Positions 15,854-23,725 of a stretch of 64,000 nt of DNA are shown here, piece after piece. The notes under the pieces were generated by a model. That model saw nothing but the letters and a program-made list of their open reading frames with translations. It was not told the origin of the DNA and did no database searches. Position 1 is the first letter of the stretch; each line of letters begins with the position of its first letter. The position numbers were made by a program, and so were the translations under genes. The DNA is from Acidibrevibacterium fodinaquatile (GTDB lineage Bacteria > Pseudomonadota > Alphaproteobacteria > Acetobacterales > Acetobacteraceae): contig NZ_CP029176.1 of the NCBI RefSeq assembly GCF_003352165.1, positions 372,001-436,000 on the forward strand. Direction: 5' to 3'.

Positions 15854-17931
15854 GCGCGGCCAATACGATCGCCGCCCTTCGCTTCGCGCCGCTGGTGCCG
15901 CTCTGGCTGCTCGGCCTCTTGGCGCTCGCGGCGCTTATTGTGCTGGCGCCGGCGCTGTGGCGGCGGGCGCGGGGGGTTTGGTGGCGGCTGGCCGCGTTTC
16001 TCGTTCTGCTGCTCTGGCTCGCCGGGCCGCGCCTGGTGCAGGAGACGCGGCAAGGCTTGAGCGATATCGGTTTGCTGGTGATCGATCACAGCGCCTCGAT
16101 GGCGATCGGCGAGCGCGCCGCACTTGCGGACGCGGCGCGGGCGCGGCTCGTCGAAGACGCGGCAAAATTCCCCGATCTCGAGCTTCGCAGCGTCATCGTC
16201 CCCGATACCGGCCATGACGGCACGCAGCTTTTCGCCGCAGCGCGGCGGGCGCTCGCCGATATTCCCGAAAGCCGCCGCGCTGGCATCATCGCGATCACCG
16301 ATGGCGAGGTCCATGACATTCCCGCCAAGCCCGATTGGGGGGGCGCGCCGCTGCAGGTGCTGATCCCGGCCAAGGGCGAGGAGACCGATCGTAGCCTCCG
16401 CGTCCTCGAGGCGCCGGGCTATGGCATCGTCGGCCGCTCGGTCACTCTGCGGGTCGAGATCGACGATCTTGGCGTCGCCCGCCCGGCGCGCGAGACGGCG
16501 CTGACGTTGCGGCGCGATGGCGAGCCGCCGCGCGTCCTGCAAGCGCCGATCGGCCACCCCTATGACATCGAAATCCCGATCACGCGGGCCGGCCCCTCGG
16601 TGATCGATCTCCAAGCGGCGCCCCTCCCTGGGGCGGTGACGGCGCTCAATGCCCGCGCCGTCGTCACCATCAACGGCGTGCGTGATCGCCTGCGGGTTCT
16701 TCTGGTCTCTGGCGAGCCGCATCCCGGCGAGCGCACCTGGCGGCGTCTCCTGAAAGCCGATCCGGCGGTCGATCTCGTTCATTTCACCATCCTCCGCCCG
16801 CCCGAGAAGGACGATCTGACGCCGCTCAACGAGCTGGCCCTGATCGCCTTTCCGGTGCGCGAATTGTTCCAAGTCAAGATCAACCAGTTTGATCTGATTA
16901 TTCTCGACCGCTTCCAGAGCCGCGGCATTCTCCCGATGATCTATCTCCAGAATATCGCCGACTATGTCCGCCGGGGTGGGGCGCTGTTGATGAGCGTCGG
17001 GCCGGAATTCGCCGGCCCCGGCAGCCTGAGCGCAACCCCGCTCGCCGATATTCTGCCGGCCGAGCCGGCGGAGGGGGAGGATGCGGTGGTCAACGGCGCG
17101 TTCCGCCCGCAGGTGACGGCGCTCGGCGAACGCCATCCGGTGACCGCCGCTCTTCCCGGCTGGCATGAGGGGGCGGCGCCGGCCTGGGGGTCGTGGTATC
17201 GCCATATCGCGGTCGGCGAGGGGCATGGCCAAGTGGTGATGCAGACGCCGGACGGCCAGCCGCTCTTGCTGCTCGATCATGTCGGCAAGGGGCGGGTCGC
17301 GCTGTTGCTTTCCGATCAGATCTGGCTCTGGTCGCGCGGCCATCAGGGCGGCGGGCCGCAAGCGGAATTGTTGCGGCGGGTCGCGCATTGGCTGATGAAG
17401 GAGCCCGAGCTCGAGGAAAACGCCCTTTCGGCGCGCATCGAGGACGGGCGCCTTTCGATCGAAAGCCGCAGCCTCGCGGCCCATCCGCCGGGCGCGGTGA
17501 CGGTGACCGACCCCGAGGGGCGAAAGAGCACGGTCGCGCTGAGCGAGACCGCGCCGGGACGGGCGACGGCGACACTACCGGCAAGCGTGCCCGGCGTGTG
17601 GCGGGCGGATGCGGACGGGCGCACCGCTTTCGCCGCCGCGGCCGGCGGCGACCCGCTGGAAATGGCCGATCTCCGCGCCACCGCGACCAAGCTCGCGCCG
17701 CTGGTTGCGGCGAGCGGCGGCAGCATCCATTGGCTCGACCCCGACGGCGCGCCGGCGCTCCGCCGCACCGAACCCGATGCCCGCGGCGCCGGCGCGCATT
17801 GGATTGGCTTGCGCCGCAATCACGATCACATCGTGACCGGCATCGCGGCGTTGCCGCTCTTGCCGAACGTCGCCGCATTGGCGATCATTCTCGCGCTCAT
17901 GCTCATCGCCTGGCGGCAAGAAGGCCGATGA
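15850..17931 (+). CDS. membrane protein with VWA-like domain, last member of MoxR operon
   Basis: 693 residues. Two N-terminal helices ('LVPLWLLGLLALAALIVLAPAL', shown in part, and 'RLAAFLVLLLWLAGPRL') are followed by a VWA-like strand 'IGLLVIDHSASMAIGERAA', a near-MIDAS D-x-S-x-S. A second Rossmann/amidotransferase-like region ends with 'YVRRGGALLMSVGPEFAGPG'. A C-terminal helix ('ALPLLPNVAALAIILALMLI') closes it. It probably works with the preceding gene as a periplasm-facing partner of MoxR. No catalytic triad is evident. Confidence 0.8.
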   Translation: MSAANTIAALRFAPLVPLWLLGLLALAALIVLAPALWRRARGVWWRLAAFLVLLLWLAGPRLVQETRQGLSDIGLLVIDHSASMAIGERAALADAARARLVEDAAKFPDLELRSVIVPDTGHDGTQLFAAARRALADIPESRRAGIIAITDGEVHDIPAKPDWGGAPLQVLIPAKGEETDRSLRVLEAPGYGIVGRSVTLRVEIDDLGVARPARETALTLRRDGEPPRVLQAPIGHPYDIEIPITRAGPSVIDLQAAPLPGAVTALNARAVVTINGVRDRLRVLLVSGEPHPGERTWRRLLKADPAVDLVHFTILRPPEKDDLTPLNELALIAFPVRELFQVKINQFDLIILDRFQSRGILPMIYLQNIADYVRRGGALLMSVGPEFAGPGSLSATPLADILPAEPAEGEDAVVNGAFRPQVTALGERHPVTAALPGWHEGAAPAWGSWYRHIAVGEGHGQVVMQTPDGQPLLLLDHVGKGRVALLLSDQIWLWSRGHQGGGPQAELLRRVAHWLMKEPELEENALSARIEDGRLSIESRSLAAHPPGAVTVTDPEGRKSTVALSETAPGRATATLPASVPGVWRADADGRTAFAAAAGGDPLEMADLRATATKLAPLVAASGGSIHWLDPDGAPALRRTEPDARGAGAHWIGLRRNHDHIVTGIAALPLLPNVAALAIILALMLIAWRQEGR

Positions 17932-18054
17932 GCGGCGCGAGCCACCATCGACAGCAGGGAGGGGTGTGTCTTCCAAAACATCGATTCCCCTGAACGCGGC
18001 ACATCACCGGGCGCGTCCCCGCCTTGGCCGGCGCTGCTCGCGCTGATCGGGTTC

Positions 18055-18498
18055 GTGGGGCTCGCGCTGCTCGTTGGCGGCGCGTCCGGCGCGATCACCG
18101 AGATTTCGGTGCATGATTGGTATCCCTCGCTCACCCGTCCGCCCGGGACGCCGCCCAACCGGGCTTTCCCGGTGGTCTGGTCGGTGCTCTATGTGCTGAT
18201 CGGCGTTGCCGGCTGGCGGGTCTGGCGCGAGCCGCGCGTCGTGACACCCCGGCGGGCGCGGGCGCTCAGCCTCTGGGGCTGGCAATTGCTGTGCAATGCG
18301 CTCTGGACGCCGGCGTTTTTCGGGCTCGAAAGCCCGCTCGCCGGCCTTGCGGTGATGGCGGCGCTGATCGTCATGATCGCCATCACCATCGTCGCTTTTT
18401 CGCGTATCGATCGGCTTGCCACCACGTTGATGCTGCCTTATGCGGGCTGGGTGCTCTATGCTGCCTATCTCAATGCCGGATTTTGGTGGCTGAACTGA
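18055..18498 (+). CDS. TspO/MBR family tryptophan-rich sensory protein
   Basis: 147 residues from GTG 18055, but the start is doubtful: helix 1 seems to begin upstream ('PPWPALLALIGF' is in frame) where no ATG, GTG or TTG exists. Five hydrophobic helices are visible. Family marks include 'HDWYPSLTRPPGTPPNRAF', 'PVVWSVLYVLIGVAGWRVW' and 'NALWTPAFFGLESPLAG'. TspO binds tetrapyrroles or cholesterol-like ligands in the membrane and affects stress and pigment regulation. It follows the MoxR operon by 120 bases in the same frame as its last gene. Confidence 0.85.
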   Translation: MGLALLVGGASGAITEISVHDWYPSLTRPPGTPPNRAFPVVWSVLYVLIGVAGWRVWREPRVVTPRRARALSLWGWQLLCNALWTPAFFGLESPLAGLAVMAALIVMIAITIVAFSRIDRLATTLMLPYAGWVLYAAYLNAGFWWLN

Positions 18499-18515
18499 AG
18501 GAGCGAGAGGGTTCA

Positions 18516-19193
18516 ATGCGCGTTTTTGCCGATCATCGCTCGCGATGGCGCGCCGGTGCGATCGCGCCGGCGCTGGCGTTGGCGGCGCTGCTCGCGACGG
18601 GCTTGGTGGCGAATGGCGCGTTCGCGCAGGTGGCAACCCCTGTCGGCGGCGCGGGCGGCGCGCCGGGGGGCGCGCCGGGGGGCGCCGGGCCGGCCGGCTC
18701 CAACGCCAGCGACAAGGAAGCGCCGGCGCTCGCGCCCGCCTTGCCGGGCGCGGTTTCGACCACCGATCAGGTCGCGCCGGCGAGCAAGCCGGCGGCGGAA
18801 ATGTCCCCCAATGACGCGCTGTTTGACGCGATCGAGCGCGGCGATCTCGCGGGCGTGCGCGATGCGCTGTCGCGCGGGGCGCAACTGAACGCGCATGACG
18901 TGCTCGGCGAGACGCCGCTCGAGCTTGCCGTCGATCTCGGCTGGCATGCGATCGCGTTCACCTTGCTCTCGATGCGTGGCGCCGCCAGCGGCGATGACAA
19001 CGCGCAGAATGGGGTTGCGGATATTTCGGTGCTGAGCCGTTCGGAGTCCAAAATGGCGGCGCTGACGCGGCTGCCGGACGCGGCGCCGCGTGGCGGGCAC
19101 GCGGCGCCGGCCGGCGCCATCGCGACCGGAATTGCCTTCACCGGCACGCCCGACCCGGGGGCGGGCTTTCTCGGCTTCGCGCCCCCCCATTGA
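18516..19193 (+). CDS. secreted ankyrin-repeat-like protein
   Basis: 225 residues from ATG 18516 with GAAGGAG upstream; a longer frame reads the tspO gene in another phase. A signal peptide (Arg-rich start, hydrophobic 'ALALAALLATGLVANGAFA', cleavage near A-Q) precedes a Gly/Pro/Ala linker. One clear ankyrin-like unit follows: 'NDALFDAIERGDLAGVRDAL', 'RGAQLNAHDVLGETPLELAV', 'DLGWHAIAFTLL'. The rest is low complexity. It may be a periplasmic protein-binding module; nothing shows a partner. Confidence 0.7.
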   Translation: MRVFADHRSRWRAGAIAPALALAALLATGLVANGAFAQVATPVGGAGGAPGGAPGGAGPAGSNASDKEAPALAPALPGAVSTTDQVAPASKPAAEMSPNDALFDAIERGDLAGVRDALSRGAQLNAHDVLGETPLELAVDLGWHAIAFTLLSMRGAASGDDNAQNGVADISVLSRSESKMAALTRLPDAAPRGGHAAPAGAIATGIAFTGTPDPGAGFLGFAPPH

Positions 19194-19239
19194 CGCCGTG
19201 CCCGCGTGCCTTGCGTTTTCTTGGAGGAGATAGGGTTCG

Positions 19240-19788
19240 ATGACGAACGGAAAGCGAAACCTGGCGCGTCGGCTGGTGGCGGCTTGGCTGGCCGCGCTTT
19301 GGCTCGCGCCCGCGTTCGCCGCCGCGGCCGAGCCGTGTGCGCGGCCGGCGGACAAAAGCGCGTTCGATGTCGCGGCCTTGAAAAGCCGCCTGATGATCAC
19401 CGCGCTGACCTGCAACGCGCACGAGAAATACAACGATTTCGTCACCCGCTATCGCCTGACCCTCGATCAGCAGGACAAAATCCTCGACGCCTATTTCGCC
19501 CGCGCCTATGGCCGCGCCGCGCGCAAGCGGCATGACGATTACACGACGCTGCTCGCCAATACCCTCTCCGAACAGGGGTTAAAGCAGGGCACGCAGTTCT
19601 GTGATCAGAATCTCAACGCCTTCGCCCAGGTGATGGCGCTGCGTGACGGCGCCGCACTCCCCGATTTCGCCGCCGGGCAAGCGATCGTGCAGCCGATTTC
19701 GCTCACCCTCTGCCCGGCCGCGCCGGCCGGTAAAACCAAGGCGAAGACGCAAGCGCAAAAAAGCCAGACGCAGAAATCGTCGTCCTGA
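19240..19788 (+). CDS. hypothetical periplasmic protein
   Basis: 182 residues with GGAGGA upstream of the ATG. A signal peptide ('RRLVAAWLAALWLAPAFAAAA') is followed by a compact helical domain with four cysteines (in 'EPCARPAD', 'ALTCNAHE', 'QFCDQN', 'TLCPAAP'), likely two disulfides. The C-terminal tail is Lys/Gln/Ser-rich ('KTKAKTQAQKSQTQKSSS'). The helix 'YRLTLDQQDKILDAYFARAYG' looks like a binding surface. I do not recognise the family. It is 46 bases after the ankyrin gene and may share its operon. Confidence 0.7.
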   Translation: MTNGKRNLARRLVAAWLAALWLAPAFAAAAEPCARPADKSAFDVAALKSRLMITALTCNAHEKYNDFVTRYRLTLDQQDKILDAYFARAYGRAARKRHDDYTTLLANTLSEQGLKQGTQFCDQNLNAFAQVMALRDGAALPDFAAGQAIVQPISLTLCPAAPAGKTKAKTQAQKSQTQKSSS

Positions 19789-19818
19789 CCGGCGCCGCGA
19801 CAAAGCGGGCGTGCCCCG

Positions 19819-22209
19819 TCAGGCCGCAGCGCCGCTTTCGATCGCCGCCAGCACGCTCTCGGGCGTGATCGGCAGCGCCGCAACCCGCGCCCCGAGCGGC
19901 GAGAGCGCGTCATTCACCGCGTTCAAGACCGCCGCCGCCGCGCCAGCGGTGCCGGCTTCGCCCGCGCCTTTGGCGCCAATGGTCGACTCGGCGGTGGGCG
20001 AGCAGAGATGGGTAATGTCGATATCCGGCATTTCGGCCGCCATCGGCACCAGATAATCGGCGAGGTTGGCGTTTTGCAGCTGCCCCTCGGCGTCATAGCG
20101 GCAGTGTTCGAACAAGGCGGCGCCGAGCCCCTGCACCACGCCGCCGCGGATCTGTTCATCGACGAGGCGGGGATTGATCACCCGGCCGCAATCTTCGACC
20201 ACGAAATGGCGGAGCAGCGTGACCGTGCCGGTTTCGCGATCGAGTTCGAGATAAGAGCCTTGGACGCCATTGGTGAAGGCGAAGGGATATTCGCGCGGCA
20301 CGTAATGGCGGGTCGCGATCAGCTCCGGCTGGAGGCCTTCGGGCAGGGTGTCGGGGCGGAAATAGACGATGCGCGCGAGTTCGGCGAGATCGAGCCGCCG
20401 ATTGCCCGTCTCGCGATCGACGATGGCGTTGTCGCGAATGTCGAGAGCGTCGGGCTTGGCTTGCAGGATGGCGCCGGCGATGGTGAGGATCTGCGCGCGC
20501 AAAGCGGCGGCGGCGCGCCAAGCGGCTTCGCCGGCGATGCCCGCCCCGCGTGACGCCCAGGTGCCGCCGCCATAAGGCGTCATATCGGTATCGCCGAGGA
20601 CGACGCGCACCCGCGCCATCGTCACCCCGAGCGCGCTCGCCGCGATCTGCGCGATCATCGTCGCACTTCCCTGGCCCTGCTCGGTGACGCTGCTTTGGAG
20701 GGTGACGTTGCCGCTGGCATCGAGCCGGACGACGGCGCCATCCTGGGAGGAAATCCGCGCGCCGCCGACGCCATAAAACGCCGCGCCGGGATTGGTGATT
20801 TCAACGAAGCTCGCAATCCCGATGCCGCGCAGAATGCCGCGCTCGCGCAGCCGCGCTTGCTCGCGGCGCAGGGACGGATAATCCATCATCGCCGCGATCT
20901 TCTCATGGGCGGCGTGATGCGACAGCGCTTCAAAGCGCAGCCCGGCCGCCGAGGTGCAGGGATAGGCGTCATCGGCGATGAGATTGCGCCGCCGCATCGC
21001 CAGCGGATCGAGCCCGAGGGCGGCGGCGGCGCGGTCGATCAGCGATTCCGTCACCGTGGTTGCGATCGGGTGGCCGACGGCGCGATATTGGCTCATCGGC
21101 GTCTTGGTCTGAAACACCACCCGGGCGCGCGCCCGGTAATGGGCGAAATCATAGGGGGCGCCGACGAGATTGACGACCTGATTGGCTTCGACGGCGCTGG
21201 TGCGGGGATAGACGGAATAGGGGCCGATGCCGGTGAGATCGTCAATCGCAAAGGCGGTGATGCGGCCATCGCGCATGACGCCGAGGCGGGCGGTGACGCG
21301 ATGGTCGCGGGCGTGAATGTCAGAGGCGAAACTCTCCAGCCGGTCGGCAACGAACTTCACCGGCCGGGCGAGGAGGCGCGCGAGGGTGACGGTCGCCATC
21401 TCGTCGGGATAGGCATGGACCTTGATGCCGAACGAGCCGCCGACATCATGGCAGAGGATGCGCACTTGCGCTTCGGCAAGGCCGAGCTGGGTCGCATAGA
21501 TGTTTTGCAGCATGTGCGGCGCTTGCGTGCCCTGATGCACCGTGAGCCGCTCGGCCGCCGGATCCCATTCGGCGAGCACCGCGCGCGGCTCGAGCGTCAC
21601 GCCGGTATGGCGGCCGAAGGTCAGGGTCTCGGTGATCACCTGGTCGGCGCTGGCCAACGCGTCATCGACGGCGCCGACCTCGAGCAGGCGTTCGAAGGCG
21701 AGATTGTCGCCGAGTTCGGGGTGCAGCACCATGGCGCCGGGGGCGAGCGCGGCTTCGGGATCGGTCAGCGCCGGCAGCGGCTCATAATCGACGACGACCA
21801 GCTCGGCCGCGTCTTCGGCGAGCGCGCGGCTTTCGGCGACGATGGCGGCGACGGCCTCGCCCTGCCAGCAGGCGCGCTCGATCGCGAGCGGGTATTGCGG
21901 CGGCGATTTCAGCCCTTTGAGATGGCTGAGCACGCCGACCCAGGGGCGGACATGCGCTGCGAGATCGGCGCCGGTGAACACCGCGGCAACGCCCGCCAGC
22001 GCGCGCGCCGGCGCGGTGTCGATCGCGCGGATGCGGGCATGGGCGTGGGGTGAGCGCAAAAAAACGACATGCAGCATGCGCGGGACGACGAGATCGGAGA
22101 CGAAACGCCCGCCGCCGCGCGCGAGCCGCGCCGCATCCGGCCGCGGCACGGCGCGGCCGATATAGGAATTCGGCCGATCGAGCGGCGAAAGCCCGCCTGT
22201 CCCGCTCAT
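19819..22209 (-). CDS. xanthine dehydrogenase/CoxL-family molybdopterin-binding subunit
   Basis: 796 residues. The start 'YIGRAVPRPDAARLARGGG' is typical of CoxL-like hydroxylase large subunits, followed by the aldehyde oxidase a/b hammerhead and the molybdopterin domains ('HDVGGSFGIKVHAYPDE', 'EQGQGSATMIAQIAASALGV'). The catalytic Glu lies in 'GAKGAGEAGTAG'. The active-site loop reads 'QYRAVGHP', not the AYxCSFR of form I CO dehydrogenase, so CO oxidation is unlikely; the substrate is unknown. No small Fe-S or FAD subunit gene is next to it, which is unusual. Confidence 0.88.
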   Translation of the reverse strand: MSGTGGLSPLDRPNSYIGRAVPRPDAARLARGGGRFVSDLVVPRMLHVVFLRSPHAHARIRAIDTAPARALAGVAAVFTGADLAAHVRPWVGVLSHLKGLKSPPQYPLAIERACWQGEAVAAIVAESRALAEDAAELVVVDYEPLPALTDPEAALAPGAMVLHPELGDNLAFERLLEVGAVDDALASADQVITETLTFGRHTGVTLEPRAVLAEWDPAAERLTVHQGTQAPHMLQNIYATQLGLAEAQVRILCHDVGGSFGIKVHAYPDEMATVTLARLLARPVKFVADRLESFASDIHARDHRVTARLGVMRDGRITAFAIDDLTGIGPYSVYPRTSAVEANQVVNLVGAPYDFAHYRARARVVFQTKTPMSQYRAVGHPIATTVTESLIDRAAAALGLDPLAMRRRNLIADDAYPCTSAAGLRFEALSHHAAHEKIAAMMDYPSLRREQARLRERGILRGIGIASFVEITNPGAAFYGVGGARISSQDGAVVRLDASGNVTLQSSVTEQGQGSATMIAQIAASALGVTMARVRVVLGDTDMTPYGGGTWASRGAGIAGEAAWRAAAALRAQILTIAGAILQAKPDALDIRDNAIVDRETGNRRLDLAELARIVYFRPDTLPEGLQPELIATRHYVPREYPFAFTNGVQGSYLELDRETGTVTLLRHFVVEDCGRVINPRLVDEQIRGGVVQGLGAALFEHCRYDAEGQLQNANLADYLVPMAAEMPDIDITHLCSPTAESTIGAKGAGEAGTAGAAAAVLNAVNDALSPLGARVAALPITPESVLAAIESGAAA

Positions 22210-22391
22210 CCGCGATACCTCATCCGCCAGGTCTCATCCGCGATACCCCTCAGCGGCGACTTTCCCCCGAACCGGCGCTCACGCCAAGCGGAAAATCAGC
22301 GATCCATGATCGACCGCCGCATCCGAGCGGCTTGCCGCTCCTGCGCGCTCTATGGTAAGGAGCCCCCGCGCACTCGCCAAAAGGCCGGCTT

Positions 22392-22465
22392 TGGGGGATA
22401 GTTTAGCGGTAGAACTCCCGGCTCTGACCCGGGCAGCCTTGGTTCGAATCCAGGTCCCCCAGCCA
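22392..22465 (+). tRNA. tRNA-Gln(CUG)
   Basis: 74 bases. Acceptor TGGGGGA pairs with TCCCCCA. The anticodon stem CCCGG/CCGGG encloses CTCTGAC with anticodon CTG (codon CAG). The T arm has TTGG-TTCGAAT-CCAG, then discriminator G and encoded CCA at 22463-22465. The gene is complete. Directly after it come three copies of AATCAGCC (22465-22496), with no meaning that I can see. Confidence 0.95.
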
Positions 22466-22584
22466 ATCAGCCGATCGGCCAATCAGCCAATCAGCCGATC
22501 CATGGCAAACGCCGGGGCTAGGCGCCGCTCGATGCGCTGTCGCGGCCAAGGATGATCGCGGCGGCGCGCAGGGATCACCAAGGC

Positions 22585-23643
22585 TCAATACCGCAAGGCG
22601 GCATTCACGCCGGCCAAGGCCGCCGCGCCCGGGCAGAGGGCAGCATCGTCCAAAGCGTTGAGCGGCGTTGCCACCGTATTGAGATGGCGGTGGAGATCCT
22701 CGGGCTCAGGGGTGACATAAAGCAGGCCGGTGACGATCTCGCCGGCCACGGTCCGCTCCTGCAGATAGGCGAGCGCGCTGGTGCGGTCATGCGGATTGTA
22801 ATCGGCGGCGAGCTTGCGCAGGCGCAACACGCCGCCATCATGCTGCACCACTTCCTCGACCGCGCCCGGCGCGTACTCGGCGGTGATGGCGGCGCGGGCG
22901 GTGATGTAATCGAGCCGGTTCACCGCCTCGTTATGTTCGCGCACATAGTCGAAGCTCTTGGTGCTGCCCGGGTGGTTGTTGAACTGAACGCAGGGCGAGA
23001 GACAATCGATGAAGGCGGCGCCAGGATGCTGGAGCGCCGCCTTGATCAGCGGCACGAGCTGTTCCTTGTCGCCGGAGAAGCTGCGGGCGACGAAGGTTGC
23101 CCCGAGCTGCAACGCCAAAGCCACCAGATCGACTGCTGAATCGGCGTTGGTGACACCTTTTTTGCTCGTCGAACCGCGGTCGGAGGTCGCCGAGAATTGC
23201 CCCTTCGTCAAGCCATAGACGCCGTTATTCTCGACGATATAGGTCATGTTGATGCCGCGCCGCAGCCCGTGCGCGAATTGCCCGAGGCCGATCGAGGCCG
23301 AATCACCATCGCCCGAGACGCCGAGATAGATCAGATCGCGATTGGCGAGATAGGCGCCGGTCGCAACGCTCGGCATGCGGCCATGCACGGAATTGAAGCC
23401 GTGCGCCGCGCCAAGGAAATAGGTTGGTGTTTTCGACGAACACCCGATGCCAGAGAGTTTCGCGATACGGTGCGGCGGCAGCGACAGCTCGAAACAGGCG
23501 CGGATGATCGCGGCGCTGATCGAATCATGGCCGCAGCCGGCGCAGAGCGTGGAAATCGCGCCCTCATAATCGCGCCGCGTATAGCCGACCGCGTTGGTCG
23601 CGAGTTCCGGGTGATGCAGTTGCGGTTTCGGCAGGAAACTCAT
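22585..23643 (-). CDS. korB: 2-oxoacid (2-oxoglutarate):ferredoxin oxidoreductase, beta subunit
   Basis: 352 residues from ATG 23643 ('MSFLPKPQLHHPELATN'); an upstream extension of 61 residues is low complexity. Family marks are 'STLCAGCGHDSIS' (Fe-S ligand cysteines), 'IGCSSKTPTYFLG' and the thiamine diphosphate motif 'GVSGDGDSASIGLGQFAHGL' ending at 'ENNGVYGLTKGQ' (GDG...NN). With KorA it converts 2-oxoglutarate or another 2-oxoacid plus CoA into acyl-CoA and CO2, passing electrons to ferredoxin. It lies 82 bases after korA in one operon. Confidence 0.9.
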   Translation of the reverse strand: MSFLPKPQLHHPELATNAVGYTRRDYEGAISTLCAGCGHDSISAAIIRACFELSLPPHRIAKLSGIGCSSKTPTYFLGAAHGFNSVHGRMPSVATGAYLANRDLIYLGVSGDGDSASIGLGQFAHGLRRGINMTYIVENNGVYGLTKGQFSATSDRGSTSKKGVTNADSAVDLVALALQLGATFVARSFSGDKEQLVPLIKAALQHPGAAFIDCLSPCVQFNNHPGSTKSFDYVREHNEAVNRLDYITARAAITAEYAPGAVEEVVQHDGGVLRLRKLAADYNPHDRTSALAYLQERTVAGEIVTGLLYVTPEPEDLHRHLNTVATPLNALDDAALCPGAAALAGVNAALRY

Positions 23644-23725
23644 GGGGTGTGGTCCGATGCAATGCCCCCGCGTGAGCACGCGGCGAGGAGGGGGATGAGA
23701 GAGGGAAAAGACAGCGCAGCCCAGA

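Noticed and set aside
19819-22209. Form I CO dehydrogenase large subunit
   Set aside because: The active-site loop lacks the AYxCSFR motif and no coxM or coxS genes are adjacent.
22465-22500. Attachment site after tRNA-Gln
   Set aside because: The AATCAGCC copies are short, the tRNA is intact and no integrase or island-like gene follows; probably local slippage.
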